Positions 43,036-55,517 are shown, counted from the stretch's first letter. The stretch is 64,000 bases of DNA from Diphasiastrum complanatum (GCA_029204225.1 CM055103.1:48425958-48489957), one strand, 5' to 3'. Translations and numbers: made by a program. The notes: generated by a model from the sequence alone, not told the origin.

Positions 43036-46000
43036 ATGTCTTCAATGGGTTCATCCTTGTTGGAACCAAGTGAAAGATTGACCACTTCAAATTATTCAAT
43101 TTGGAAAATGAGGATGGAGTCCATCTTGATCCTTCAAGACGTGATGGACATAGTTCTTGGCCTTGAAGAAGAACCACAAGTTCTTCAAGAGGTTCAAAAA
43201 TACAAAAAGAGAGCTAGGATGGCTCTCCACTACATTAAGATGAATGTCTCTAATGAGATATTGAGGGAGATAGGTACTTGTACAACAGCCAAAGAAGCTT
43301 GGGATTGTCTCAAGACTATCTATGAGGCTAAGAATACCTCTAGGCTTCTCACTCTTAGGAATCAGATCTTTCAAAGTAGCCAAAAGAGTGATGAGAGTGC
43401 ATCTAGTTATGTTTTGAGAGTAAAAGATATTCATAGAGAGCTTGCTTGCATTGGTGATTCCATCAATCAAAATGAGCTAGTTCAAGTCATTCTCAATGGC
43501 TTGAGAAGTGAATTTGATAACCTTGTCCAATCCTATGCCATTAAGGAGGAGCTACCAAGTCTGGAGGCTCTCCAAAGTGTGCTAATTTCAGAAGAATCAA
43601 GACAAGAGTACAAGCTCTTGAGGATGGACAAGCTTTCTCTCACTCATAATGATGGCAAAGCTCTCTTTGCCAAGGATAAGCACAAAGGGAGGAGCAAGAA
43701 CCAACATCAACAATCTTCAGGCAAGGAAAAAGTCAAATCCAAAGACAAAGATGAGGAGGAAGATGATTCCTCTAATGCTTCATCATCCAAGCTCAAGAAG
43801 AAGAAGATCAAGTGCTTTTATTGTGGCAAGAAAGGTCATTATGCCAACAATTGCTTCAAAAAGAAAAATCAACTCAAGCAAGCCAATATTACCAATGAGA
43901 AGGAAGACACTATTGCAAGTGATGGAGAGGGATCTCTTATGGTCTCTAGTTTCTCATCTACTCCTTTCAAGAAGGACGGCCTATGGTATATTGATAGTGG
44001 AGCCTCTTCACATATGTGTAGCTCCAAGGACTCTTTCTCTTCTATTGCACCTCATGATGGAGTCAAGAAATCAATATACACTGCAAATAATTTTGAATGT
44101 CCTATTGAAGGCATAGGGAACATTCCCTTGAAGCTTGCATCCTCTAAACTTCTTTCTCTCTCTAGAGTTCTTTATGTACCTAAGCTTACCAAGAATCTTA
44201 TTAGTGTTGGCCAATTGCTTGATAATGGCCTTGATGTAAAATTCAATGTTGATACTTGCACTATCAAGAAGAATGATGAGATAGTTGCATTAGGATCTAG
44301 ATTTGGTGGCATCTATAAACTAGATCCAAATGAGTATGTGAATGCTTGTAATGTTGCTCTTGTGAACAAGCTCTCTATGGAGGAATTATGGCATAGGAGG
44401 TTGGGACATCCCAACTACAAATCCATGCTCTCTATGATCAAACAAGCCAAAGCTATTGGCTTGCCAAAGTCACTCTCCAAGAAGATCAAGCCTTGTGAGG
44501 CTTGTGCTATTGCTAAATCTCACAAAAAGCCATTTACAAGATCTTCTATCAAAAGCAAGCATCCTTTGGAGTTAATCCACTCGGATGTGCATTTCTCATC
44601 AACTACAAGCAAGGGAGGAGCCACTTGTTTTGTTACTTTCATTGATGATTACACAAGATTCACTTGGATATATCTTCTTGCTTCAAAATCTATGGTGTTT
44701 GATCATTTCCTTATTTTCAAAGCTTATGTAGAGAAGCAATTCTCATTCAAGATTAAAGCTCTTAGAAGTAATGGAGGTGGTGAATATATCTCCAATAAAT
44801 TTCAAGATTTTTGTGAGCTTGAAGGCATTAAAAGAGAGTTTTCTTGTGCCTACTCTCCATCTCAAAATGGAGTGGCCGAGAGAAAGAATAGATCTCTATG
44901 TGAATGTGCAAAATCTATGAGAATTGAGGCATCTTTGCCCAAAGATTTTTGGGGAGAAGCCATTAATTGTGCAAATTATCTTTGCAATAGGCTCCCACAT
45001 ATAGCACTTGGAGGAAAGTCACCATATGAAATCTTATTTTTGAAGAAGCCTAAGGTTGATCACCTTAGAGTTTTTGGATGCTTATGCTTTGTCCATATTC
45101 CCTTGGAAACAAGGGAGAAGGAAGATCCTAGTGCATGCAAAGGGATCATGGTTGGATACTCATCCACCAAGAAGGCCTATAGAGTCTTTATACTCTCTAC
45201 TTCTCAAGTTATTGAAAGTAGAGATGTTGTCTTTCATGAAGATCAACACTCATCATTTGAAGAGGCCGAGATCAAGAAATCTATGGATGCATCATCAATT
45301 TTTGATTTTGAAGACAATCATGATGTGATGGGGTCGAGATTTGAAGAAGACTCTCCTCGGATTTTTTCACCAAGAAGATCCATGAGAGATAGATCCGAGC
45401 CTAAGAGGCTCTCATATGTTGACAAAGGCAAACAAGTGGATCTTGATTCCACTAATTATGTTTTTTATGTCTCTCATGAAGAGCCAAAGAATGTACAAGA
45501 GGCACTCAATACCAAGGAGTGGTATGATGCCATGAAGTAAGAGTATGATGCATTGATCACCAACAATACTTGGGAGCTTGTGGATCCTCCATCCAACAAG
45601 CATGTGATTGGTTGCAAGTGGGTATTTCGGATCAAGTTCAATCATGATGGCACCATCAACAAGCATAAAGCAAGATTATGTGCCAAAGGATTTGCTCAAA
45701 TCCATGGTCTTGATTATAAGGAGACCTTTGCACCCATTACAAAGATGGTGACAATAAGAATTCTTATTTCTCTTGCTTGTTTTTTCAAGTGGAAGGTGTT
45801 CCAATTAGATGTATCCAATGCTTTTCTAAATGGTTATCTTGAGGAGGAGATCTATATGGAACAACCTCAAGGATTAATCAAGGATGAGTCCAAAGTGTGC
45901 TTGCTCTTCAAAAGTCTTTATGGACTCAAGCAAGCACCAAGATCATGGTATTCAAGACTTAACTCTTTTCTTATCTCACTAGGATTTACTCTTAGTGACT

Positions 46001-46830
46001 ATGATCCTTCCATGTATCTAAAGTTTGTTGATAGCAATATTGTCATTCTTCTAATTTATGTTGATGACATTATTCTTTGTGGAAGTTGTATCAAGCTAGT
46101 TGATGAAACCAAGCTAGCACTTGGATGTGAGTTTAAAATGCAAGATCTAGGAGAGATGCATTACATCCTAGGCCTAGAAATTGATTTTATTACTAGGCCC
46201 GATCTTAGTTTTTGTGTGCACAAATTGAGTCAATTTATGCAAGATCCTAAGATCCATCATTGGAAGATGGCCAAGAGGATTCTAAGGTATGTATCTTCAT
46301 CTTGTGATTATGGTCTACTCTATAAAAGTGAAGATCTATCCATTATTGGCTACTCGGATTCGAACTTTGCAAGTGACAAGATGGATCGAAAGTCTATTAG
46401 TGCATACACTATCTTTCTTGGAGGCAATCTAATATCTTGGCTTTCCAAAAAACAAGATACTATATCTCTCTCTTCATGTGAGGCCGAGTACAAAGCACTC
46501 ACTACAACTACCAAAGAAGTGCTTTGGATCAAGAGGTTATTAATGGAGCTAAAGTGCATCAAGGAGGATGATCTACCAATGATCAAGTGTGATAACATCT
46601 CGGCCCAAGCTCTTGCCAATAATCTCATATTTCATGCAAGAAGCAAGCACATAGAAGTGGCACACCATTTTGTGAGAGAAAAGCTTATTGGAGGAGAAAT
46701 CTATTTGGAACATGTCAACTCGTCCTCTTGTATTGCCAATCTACTCACCAAGCCTTTGAGCAAAAGTGCTTTCATCAAGCATAGATCTAATCTTGGAGTT
46801 ATATCAAGGTCAATGCTCAAATCTTCATAG
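43036..46830 (+). pseudogene. copia C3 Gag-Pol with stop codon, RT deletion and integrase Asp-to-Asn change
   Basis: Start at the Gag-like Met (MSSMGSSLLEPSERL); the frame is open from 42982. Domains: Gag, knuckle CFYCGKKGHYANNC, protease WYIDSGASSHM, integrase zinc site (WHRRLGH, CEACAIAKSHKK), core with HSDVH. The second catalytic Asp is Asn597, counted from 42982 (RSNGGGEY for RSDGGGEY); the Glu is kept (NGVAERKN). A TAA at 45538-45540 stops the frame just before RT, and the same frame then continues. RT retains YVDD, but about 60-70 residues are missing between MHYILGLEI and TRPDLSF, in frame, removing the end of RT. RNase H (SSCEAEYKAL) follows. Not functional. Confidence 0.93.
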
Positions 46831-46833
46831 ATA

Positions 46834-46848
46834 ATTTTTTAGGAGAAG
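46834..46848 (+). other. polypurine tract of copia C3
   Basis: TTTTTTAGGAGAAG directly before the 3' LTR start TGTGAAG. Confidence 0.8.
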
Positions 46849-47585
46849 TGTGAAGAATTGAAAAAGATTATATATGTTAGATATAGGGGTCTTATGTTTT
46901 TTACATCAAGCATCTAGGTGTAGGATGTTGATAGGAATAAATTTGGCATAGATGGCAAATTATGCATTTCCACTTGTAATGCCACTATTGAGCCAAAATA
47001 GAGTAAGAGGCTAAACACGTGCCAATTAGAGTATAGACAAGTGTAAAGTTTTTGTTTGATGAATTCCAAGAGGTCCAATAGGATTTAGAGGTGGAATCTT
47101 GTGCGGTCCAATAGGAAATTGAGGTGTGCTTGAATATAGTCCAATAGAATTAAGAGGTGCATGGATCAATGATCCAATAGGATCAAGAGATGACAAAATA
47201 TGGTCCAATCATAGTTAAGCATAGTGGTAGCTCGTGGACCTACTAGTATCATTGTACTCCTCATTTTGAACCTAATTGATTTGGTGATTTCATGGATTTT
47301 GTGAGTTATTGGATTTCTAGCTTTCTCTCTCTACCCGAGAGCTCATGATGTATTTTCTCTCTCTACCCAAGGAGAGCAGCTTGTTTTTACTTAGATTATT
47401 TTTTGAATACTTCCCACACGTGTGAGTGAGAGTTGGAAGTGATTGAATACATGTAGTAGTGTGTTTTTGCCATAGGATCTAAGATTGATCTTGAATCTCA
47501 ATCTAGTCTTGATCTTGGTGCATCTACACACCTTAGGAGATCACAAGTATATGTAGTGGACAGTCCACATGTGTGAAATTCAACA
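46849..47585 (+). repeat. 3' LTR of copia C3 (737 bp)
   Basis: Ends GAAATTCAACA followed by the duplication ATATG. Same length as the 5' LTR. Confidence 0.95.
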
Positions 47586-48841
47586 ATATGTCGAGTAATA
47601 TGTTGTTAAATGCAAACCCTGTCAACTAGCAAAGGCTAAACGCCATAAGGCTGGTGGTTTGTTGCATCCGTTAGATATCCCAGATTAGAAATGGGAAATC
47701 ATATCAATGGATTTTGTAGTTGGACTTCCAAAGACCCAATGGCAAAATGATTCCATTTGGGTTGTAGTGGATTGGCTAACTAAGTTAGCTCCATTCATAC
47801 CAGTCAAGTCAACTATAAAGGCTTATGATTTAGCCCAGATCTTTGTTGAAAGATTATTTCGGTTGTATGGTCTGCCAAGTGACATTGTTAATGATAGAGA
47901 TCCTAAGTTCACAGGTCACTTTTGGTCAGCAGTATTCCATAAACTGGAAACTTCTTTGAGTTTAAGTTCTTCTGATCATCTTGAATCAGATGGCCAGACA
48001 GAAAGGACTAATCAAACTATGGAAGATATCTTGAGGATGTATGTTTTTCACAGGCAATCTCATTGGGAGGATTATCTCCCACCGGTTGAGTTTGCATATA
48101 ATAGTAGAAAACATTCTGCTACAGGTTACAATCCTTTTATGCTTATGTACGGTTTTCAACCTAGATCTCCCACCAGTTGAGTTTGCATATAATAGTAAAA
48201 AACATTCTGCTACAAGTTACAATCCTTTTATGCTTATGTACGGTTTTCAACCTAGATCTCCAATAAATATTGAGATGAAGTCTATTAAGATCCAGAAGGT
48301 TGCTGATTTTTTGCATGATATGCAAGAAATGTTGCAAGTGGCTAAGGATAGTATCCAAAGTGCTCAAAATAGAGCTAAACACTATATCGATCTTAAGAGA
48401 TCTCCAAGAGATTTTAAAGTTGATGACTGGGTATATCTTAGGATTCCAAAAGATTCTAAGACGTTACGTACAAGAAAGCATTATAAGTTGTCTACTCGTT
48501 ATTAAGGAACTTTCAGGATTGTATGTAGAATTGGTTCTTTGGCGTATGAACTCGATCTTCAAGGAAAATTGACTGCACACCCAGTATTTCATGTAAGTCG
48601 TTTGAAACTACGTTTACATGATGGTGATAGAGTTGGATCGGATGAGGATTTATCCCATTTGGAAGATTTGTCGCTTAGTGTACCTTTGGAACCTGAGAAA
48701 GTGCTCAGAACCAGAGATAAACAACTGAGAAATCGTTCTATCTCTAAGTGCTTAATTCAGTGGAAGGGTCGTACTGAGGATGATGATTCGTGGGAGAGAG
48801 TTGATAGCATAAAGAAGAATTTTTTGAATTTTAGTTTCTAA
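47586..48841 (+). pseudogene. chromovirus G2 integrase core and chromodomain, frameshifted
   Basis: Continues from 41541: KCKPCQLAKAKRHKAGGLLHP (second zinc pair), a stop, then SMDFVVGLPKTQ with the first catalytic Asp, SIWVVVDWLTKLAPFIPV, IVNDRDPKFTGHFW with the second Asp and ESDGQTERTNQTMEDIL with the Glu. A 91-bp duplication at 48076-48257 shifts the frame. The C-terminal GPY/F-like part has a stop (STRY, stop, GTFRIV) and leads to HPVFHVSRLKLRLHDGD. The end is a chromodomain with CLIQWKGRTEDDDSWER, which places the element among plant chromoviruses (Ty3/gypsy). Broken, so not active. Confidence 0.9.
48076..48257. repeat. 91-bp tandem duplication within the G2 integrase
   Basis: Copies 48076-48166 and 48167-48257, nearly identical (CTCCCACCGGTTGAG/CTCCCACCAGTTGAG). 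As 91 is not a multiple of three, the duplication shifts the reading frame and gives two overlapping frames. Confidence 0.95.
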
Positions 48842-48854
48842 GTATAGAAACAGT

Positions 48855-49370
48855 TTAAGGAGGGAAAAATGTTATGTCCATGACCAGTACATAGGATACA
48901 ATATACTCCTAGTCTTGGATACACGACGGTACTCCAGTGAAACAAGCTGTTAGTTATGTCACGTCATACTGGACGTGACCCGAAAGTAACTAATATCCTT
49001 GTGAGGCCCAGAACACACTAAATGGAGTTTAGACAAGGTATGAGACAGTGTACGCATGTGTAGAGTTATCAATAGCAATTCCATGAATAGTTGGTCCATG
49101 CTTAGGACTCTATTCTAGGTGAATCTATGTATAGAGAACTTAGGGTCCAAACTCGTCCTACTTCTCATCATGATTTTGGATTCATTGCCAGGCTCTCACC
49201 CTACATTCATGCTTCTTGTTCCTTGGCTTGGGGGTGAGGCTTCTAGAGATTGATTGGATGCTTCTACTTGGTTGGGTGGTTTCTCCATATGTGTTATCAT
49301 TGTGCTTGTGATTTGTAAATAGGATCTCAGGAGCTTCCCTTACATTCACCTTCAATTCTGTGTGAGCTAT
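48855..49370 (+). repeat. polypurine tract and 3' LTR of chromovirus G2 (outer end approximate)
   Basis: TTAAGGAGGGAAAAA (48855-48869) is the PPT; the LTR starts at 48870 with TGTTATGTCC. It continues as non-coding DNA to about 49370, where Gag-like sequence of another copia begins. The outer CA end is not certain; the partner LTR is outside. Confidence 0.65.
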
Positions 49371-49389
49371 TGTATCTAATGTGAATGAA

Positions 49390-50390
49390 CTTCTTGGTGC
49401 TGTAGGTCGAATAATTGATAAACCATTCTTGATGGCTTGTCATATGTTGCATTGCTCTAGAATCAAGGAACTACTCCTCCGATTGTTCGACATGGTGATA
49501 GTTTACCATGAAGGCTTTATGCTCGTCGTCGTAGTTTGGACCTTCTGCTTCATGTTTGCTGCATGGGCCTGCTGATTCGGCTGCTTCTTCTTGTCGTTGT
49601 TGAACTTCAAGATCCGACAGTCCTCGATTTCATGGTTCATCCTCTTGTAGTACTTGTAGAATAGTCTTTTCTTGTTCTAAACAGGTTGTTGATTTTGGGT
49701 CTTCTGTGACTGCTTCTAATTGTCGTCGATTTGTCGGACAACTCTCTTCTTCTATTGCTTCCTTGTGTTCTTATTCGAGAATAATGCTTACGAGTCATTG
49801 ATGGAGGACGAGGATGCTCCATTACTTCTTGTCTCCTCCTACAGCAGCATGATTATGACTCTAGACAATGTAGTTTCTGAGTGTGTGAAAATCGTCATCA
49901 TCCAATTTTCATATGAGGGTGGCAAGCTAGACAATAAGGTCATTACAACTTCAGAGTCTTGATCACTAAACCTATTGCCGCCATCTTCTCCAACAAAGTC
50001 TTATATTGATTAATGTGATTCTGAATAGAATCAACTTCTGTCATTCTGAGTGAGAAGAACTTTCTCCTCAGATGCAGCTTTGAAGTGAAATTTCTCACTT
50101 CGTATAGTGTCTTTAATATATCCCAAGTTTCTTTCGAAGATTGGGCTTGTCTGATGTGGCTAGTCTATGTGTCAGAGATGTTAAGGGTGATCAAGATGAA
50201 AGCCTTTCCATTCTTGAGCTTCCACTTGGACATAATTGCTCATCAACACTAGGAAGTATTTCGGTTCCAACAACTATTTCTCAAAGCTCATTGGCCATCA
50301 CTACTACCCTCATCTTGAATTTCCATAGGTGGTAATTCGAACCATCGAGTTTGTCTACCATTAGAGCAGACTGTGATTGCAAATCCATTT
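49390..50390 (-). pseudogene. copia C6 Gag relic
   Basis: Minus strand, many stops. From the right: LDGSNYHLWKFKMRVVVMANEL (the usual Gag start), ETWDILKTLYEVRNF-like sequence, and farther left FYKYYKRMNHEIEDCRILKFNN, a zinc knuckle whose first two Cys became Tyr. Protease and later domains are absent; the relic abuts the G2 LTR. Confidence 0.72.
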
Positions 50391-50530
50391 GGAAATTCAG
50401 GATGAGTGTATGCAGATAGTAGATTATATGATTGGAAACAATCACAACAAGTATCTACTCTTTATCAGAACAATCATTCTGATAATGTAAGATCTAATTT
50501 CACTTCAAAGAATCAGAGAGCAAATTATCA

Positions 50531-51216
50531 CTCTAATACCTTGTTGTGATTCGATGGATATGTCATGACACAACGGAAGCAACAGGCTCACATGTGGAAT
50601 CCTTGGTGCATGCAACTACATATATCAGATTCAGACCGACTTCCGCAGAACAAAGTTTGTCCTACTTGATCACAGTTTCAAAGTCACTAAATTGACACAA
50701 TCGATTCCATAGCCATGCACGAACTAATTGGGTATAAGATTTAGCTTTGCAGAAGCGTATTAGGTTTTGAAATTAGAGCGACAAATTGACATAAGCTATC
50801 AGTCATACAAATAGTTTAATCAAGGAATAAATTTATCTACAATCATGAATTGATCTGAACATAGATGAAATGAACATTTACCATGGCATACACGACCTAG
50901 ATTATTGGAACAATGAATTCTTCAATCGTGAAGAAAATATAAACATTGAGTTTTAAGTAGCTGATTTTTTATAATTTTGTAGTATTTTAGCATTTTAGAG
51001 TTTAAGTATAGAATCGATCCAGATCGGATTTCTACTGGATCGGATTTTCACTGTCGATCCAGGGTCGGCAAATAAATAGAGTTTGATAGTTAAACAATTA
51101 TGATAGTTACAGTCACGAGACTATAAAGAGGCCATGTAATTGACGATTTTTGATAAGAATAGTTTGGTGAGCAGATACTCTTGTGCCTATATTTTGGAGT
51201 GAAGTGTTGAAGTGGA
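50531..51216 (-). repeat. C6 primer binding site and LTR (limits approximate)
   Basis: Minus strand ...CACAACA then AAGGTATTAGAGTG, a decayed copia PBS (50531-50542). The LTR extends right from 50542 towards 51216, where C4 pol starts. It contains CGATCCAGATCGGA and TACTGGATCGGATT, a short imperfect inverted repeat near 51014-51050. Confidence 0.5.
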
Positions 51217-53622
51217 ATCAAGATCCACTTGTTTTCCTTTGTCATCATAATTGATCCTCTTGGGCTCGGATCTCTCCCTCATGGATCTTCTAGGAGTGAA
51301 AATCCGAGGACTTCCATCTTCAAATCTTGACTCCTCCATATGTTGATTGTCTTCAATAACAATAGGTGATAGATTTTGAGGCTGCTTGATCTCGGCCCCT
51401 CCAAGATTTGACTTTTCTTCTTAATGAAAAACTAAATCTCTACTATCAATTACTTTAGAGGTAGAGAGCATGTACATTCGATAGGCTTTCTTGTTGGATG
51501 GATATCCAACCATTACTCTTTTGCTTGCACAAGGATCATCCTTCTTTCTCGTTTCCAAGGGAATATGGACAAAGCATATGCATCCAAATACTCTAAGGTG
51601 TTCAACCTTAGGTTTCTTCAAATAGAGTGCTTCGTATGGTGACTTTCCTCCAAGTGCAACATGAGGGAGTCTATTGTAAAGATAATTTGAACAATTGATA
51701 GCCTCACCCCAAAAGTCTTTTGGCAAAGATGCCTCAATTCTGATGGTTTTGGCACATTCACACAATGTTCTATTCTTTCTTTCAGCCACCCCATTTTGAG
51801 ATGGTGTATATGCACAAGAAAACTCCCTTTTAATGCCTTCAAGCTCACAATAATCATGAAATTTATTGGAAGTGTACTCACCACCTCCATCACTTCTAAG
51901 AATCTTGATTTTGTAAGAAAATTGCTTTTCAGCTAGAGCTTTGAACTTTAGGAAATAGTCAAACACCATAGATTTTGAAGCTAGAAGATATACCCAAGTA
52001 AATCTAGTGAAATCATCAATGAAAGTTACAAAGCAAGTAGCACCACCCTTGCTCTTTGAAGATGAGAAGTGCACCAAGTGTATGAGCTCCAATGGATGTG
52101 TAGTCTTGACAGGTGACTTTGAAAAAGGCTTCTTATGAGACTTAGATATGGCACAAGCCTCACATGGCTTGAAATTCTTGGAGATAAGATTAGGCAAGCC
52201 AATAGCTTTGGCTTTTTTTTTTACCATGGACACCATATAATTATAGTTAGGATGACCCAACCTTCTATGCCATAGTCCCTCCAAAGACATATGAGTAGCA
52301 AAAGCACTATCACAAGAGTTAGCATACTCTTTGGGATCAAGCTTGTAGATTCCACCATATCTAGACCCAAATGCAAGGATTTCATCATGCTTTTTGATTG
52401 TACATGTATCAACATTGAAATTCACATCTACTCCACTATCAAACAATTGCCCAACACTAATAAGATTTTTTGTTAGCTTGGGAACAAAAAGTACATTAGA
52501 CAGAGAAAGAACTTTTGATGAAGAAAGCTTTAAGGGAATGGTCCCTATGCCTTCAATAACACACTCATGATCATTTGCTGTGTAGATGGACTTCTTGGCT
52601 TCTTCATAAGGTGACATGGATGAAAAAGAATACTTGGAGCTACACATATGTGAAGAAGCTCCACTGTCAATATACCATGAATCATCCTTCTTGAAAGGTG
52701 ATGAAGAAAAACTCGAGACCATAAGAGATTCCTCTTCATCACTTGCATGAGCATCTTCCTTCTCTTCATTAGAAATGTTGGCTTGCTTGAATTGACTCTT
52801 CTTCTTGAAGCAATTGGTGGCATAATGCCCCTTCTTGCCACAAAAAAAACACTTGATGTTTTTCTTCTTCTTCTTGGATGTGGAAGCTTGAGAGGACTCA
52901 TCCTCATCTCCTTTCTCCTTGGAAATAATATTGTTCTTGCTTGAAGAGAATTGGTGTTGATTCTTACTTCTTGTCTTGTGCTTGTCTTTGGTAAAGAGAG
53001 CTTTACCATCAATGTTGATAGATAGTCTCTCCATTTTCAAGAGTTTATACTCTTGTCGTGATTCTTCAGAAATGAGCACACTTTGGAGTGTTTCCAAACT
53101 TGGTAGCTCCTCCTTAATGGCATAACTTTGAACAAGGTTGTCATATTCCTCCTTTAACCCATTAAGTATGAATTGAACAAGTTCATTTTGGTTGATGGAG
53201 TCTCCTATGCATGATAATTCTCTATGGAGGTCTTTAACTCTCATTACATAAGCTGAAGCACATTCATCACTTCTCTGTACACTTTGAAAAATTTGGTTTC
53301 TTAGTGTTAGAAGTCTAGAAGTATTTTTTGCCTCATAGATAGACTTGAGAGTATCCCAAGCATCTTTGGCATTAGTACAAGCACAAATTTCTCTTAAGAT
53401 GTCATTTGAGACATTCATCTTAATATAATGTAGAGCCATCCTGGCTCTCTTTTTGTACTTTGGAATTTCTTGAGGAATTTGTTGTTCTTCTTCAATGCCA
53501 AGTACAATATCCATCACATCTTGTAGTATTAAGACCGATTCCATTCTAACCTTCCAAATTGAGTAATTGGAGGTTGACAATCTTTCACTTGCTTCTAATA
53601 GAAAGACACCCATTGAAGTCAT
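51217..53622 (-). pseudogene. copia C4 Gag, protease and integrase, truncated before RT
   Basis: Start at the Gag-like Met at 53622 (MTSMGVFLLEASERL); open frame from 53784. Knuckle CFFCGKKGHYATNC, protease WYIDSGASSHM, integrase zinc site WHRRLGH and CEACAISKSHKK. The first catalytic Asp is lost: the usual HSDVH reads HLVH (residues 569-572 counted from 53784) owing to a 3-base in-frame deletion. The second Asp (D632, RSDGGGEY) and the Glu (NGVAERKN) remain. The frame stops at 51421, continues in another frame through SPRRSMRE-like sequence, and ends at 51217 where similarity with C3 ceases. RT, RNase H and 3' LTR are missing. Close relative of C3. Confidence 0.9.
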
Positions 53623-54342
53623 AAAGAATGATGGAAATAAAAAAAGATGGATGAAAGAATTGCTTTTCTTCTCATTGTAGGAACCAATCAAGGGTACAGA
53701 ACCAAATCCGATGTAAGACTTATCAAAAAACTGTGAGATAGATTTCACTAGCTTGACAATCTCTCTAAAACAAGATTTTGGCAAAAGTTATGGTTCTCTG
53801 AATTTCACACATGTGAAATATTCCAAAAATGTCAAATTGACTCAAATACAATCTATTTGTATGAAACAATTTGCCTAGAACCTATAAGTTTTGTCTAAAT
53901 CACATATAGATGAGATTGTGTAGCTTTTGGATGATTTTTGTGATCATTCAAGCAATAAATGACATGTACACACGATTTGCCATAGGTCTAGACGCCCTAC
54001 CTATGACTCTTCAAAAGCTTATAACTTCTGATTGGCTTATCCAACTATCGTGATTCAAATTGCATCAGATTCTAAACATTTCTAGCTTTCTAGTGGGCTA
54101 ATTTGCTTGAAATTTGGATCTGAGGTGAGAGAGAACCACCAATCTGAAAAAGGGCGGATTTCACACGTGCCAGCATCTAAAATTCCGTACATTACCTGAT
54201 CTGGTCCATTCAATGTGGTTTGTAGCTCAGAATCACAAGAAAACTGCAAACTAGCTAGAAGGTAGAATCTAGACAATTCCTAGCTTGAAATCTGATCAAA
54301 TCTGCAAACTTTTTGATTAGATTTGCTTGTAAAACTTAGGTA
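53623..54342 (-). other. copia C4 leader
   Basis: Non-coding region between PBS and gag, similar in layout to the C3 leader (for example GCTTATAACTTCTGATTGGCTTA). It has TTCACACATGTGAA near 53804 and TTCACACGTGCC near 54160. Confidence 0.65.
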
Positions 54343-54812
54343 GGCTCTGATACCATGCTGAATTCACACGTGTGGGATGCCCTACACATGTATTTTTGAT
54401 CTCCTAAGCACAATAACACCATAAAGATCAGACTAGCATTGGTTGTCAATAGGAAAGCTGATCATACAAGCAATATTATTGTGTTACAAGCAAGATCTGT
54501 CAACAAAACATAAGACAAAGCATCATAAATGCCTCTACTTGGCTAGAGAGAGAAAATAGAAAGTACAAAACTCATGGAGAGAGAGAGGGCACAAAGAGCT
54601 TGTCTCCAAACTTGCATTACACACAAATTTCATCATTTTCTCAATGAGAGTACATCACATATATATAGATCCATGGACTCTTCTCCTACTTGAAGTTGAA
54701 TTGGAGTTGTGGATCCACCTCTCAAGCTATCTAGACTTATCCAAGCCACCTTTCTATGTCTAATTGTGCCACATAGTCTTTCCATGTATTAAATGTGGCA
54801 TGTAAAGTACAA
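54343..54812 (-). repeat. copia C4 primer binding site and 5' LTR (outer end approximate)
   Basis: PBS complement GGCTCTGATACCA at 54343-54355; the LTR begins at 54356 (minus-strand end ...GTGTGAATTCAGCA). It contains TTCACACGTGTGG at 54363-54375. A minus-strand TATATATA lies near 54660. An outer terminus TGTACTTTACATG near 54812 is a guess, as the partner LTR is lost. Confidence 0.6.
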
Positions 54813-55220
54813 ATGGCAATTCCTATGGTAGCTCGAGTTTCTACTTCTACCTACCTTGAATATTTTATTCTAAGATGGGTCTTTACTAAGCCAAAAGAGC
54901 TCAATTCATCTTTGGCATTTGTAGGACCCATACTCACAACATTAGATAGATTTTTCAATATTTTGACAGTTGATGTATGGGAGAGAATTAGTACTAAAGC
55001 ATTATAAAAAAAGAGTGAAATCATTATTTGAAATATAAAGGTTGTACTGGCCACCTTTATCAAATATCTTTTGATAACCAGTTTGTTTATCTTTTACATA
55101 GAATGGTAACTTTCATGATTTTAATATCTCTAAATCTCTCTGTTTGGGGAACGACATCTAACATACTACATTAAATATCTAAAAAATCTAATTCAGTGAG
55201 TTGCAACATAAGCTGAATTT
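54813..55220 (+). other. possible LTR remnant of gypsy G3
   Basis: AT-rich sequence leading to a PBS-like site; no genes. Open frames here are short and unrecognised. Confidence 0.3.
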
Positions 55221-55238
55221 TGGCACCATTGTTGGGGA
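55221..55238 (+). other. decayed Athila/Tat-type primer binding site
   Basis: TGGCACCATTGTTGGGGA resembles TGGCGCCGTTGCCGGGGA with four transitions, the pattern expected from CpG-type decay, and is followed by GAAGG as in gypsy elements. Confidence 0.6.
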
Positions 55239-55331
55239 GAAGGAGATATACTCGTGGAAAATTATTATTCTGTGGTGCAAGGAACATGATTCAAAATGTC
55301 TTGAAGAAATTTTCTTAGAAACATACAAGAC

Positions 55332-55517
55332 ATAGACTCGCTTAGACTATTTCTTGGACATGTTGGCTACTTTAGAAGGTTCATTCCCTTGCTTGAACAT
55401 GAAATTACGATTCTTGGGAACCTTTTAAAAGCAGAAGGAGAGTTTCGATGGACCAAGCGACATGAGAATTGTTATCATGATATTGTGAGAGTGATTACAA
55501 ACTATGCATGGCTATGA
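55332..55517 (+). pseudogene. gypsy-type RT C-terminal fragment
   Basis: Translates as DSLRLFLGHVGYFRRFIPLL and GNLLKAEGEFRWTKRHENCY, matching the RT thumb/RNase H boundary of Ty3/gypsy (usual form LRSFLGL-NYYRRFI...W). Only about 60 codons; it stands before a gag, so it is an isolated scrap or shows rearrangement of G3. Confidence 0.75.

Larger units (their letters stand above)
41542..47585 (+). mobile_element. copia C3, full-length but defective, inserted in chromovirus G2
   Basis: LTRs of 737 bp at both ends, PBS, PPT and a 5-bp duplication ATATG (41537-41541 and 47586-47590). Gag-Pol is interrupted by one stop and one in-frame deletion. Same lineage as C4, related to C2. It is older than C2 judging by LTR divergence. 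Confidence 0.95.

Noticed and set aside
54795-55063. 70-codon frames on both strands between C4 and G3
   Set aside because: No recognisable domain; AT-rich possible LTR remnant.
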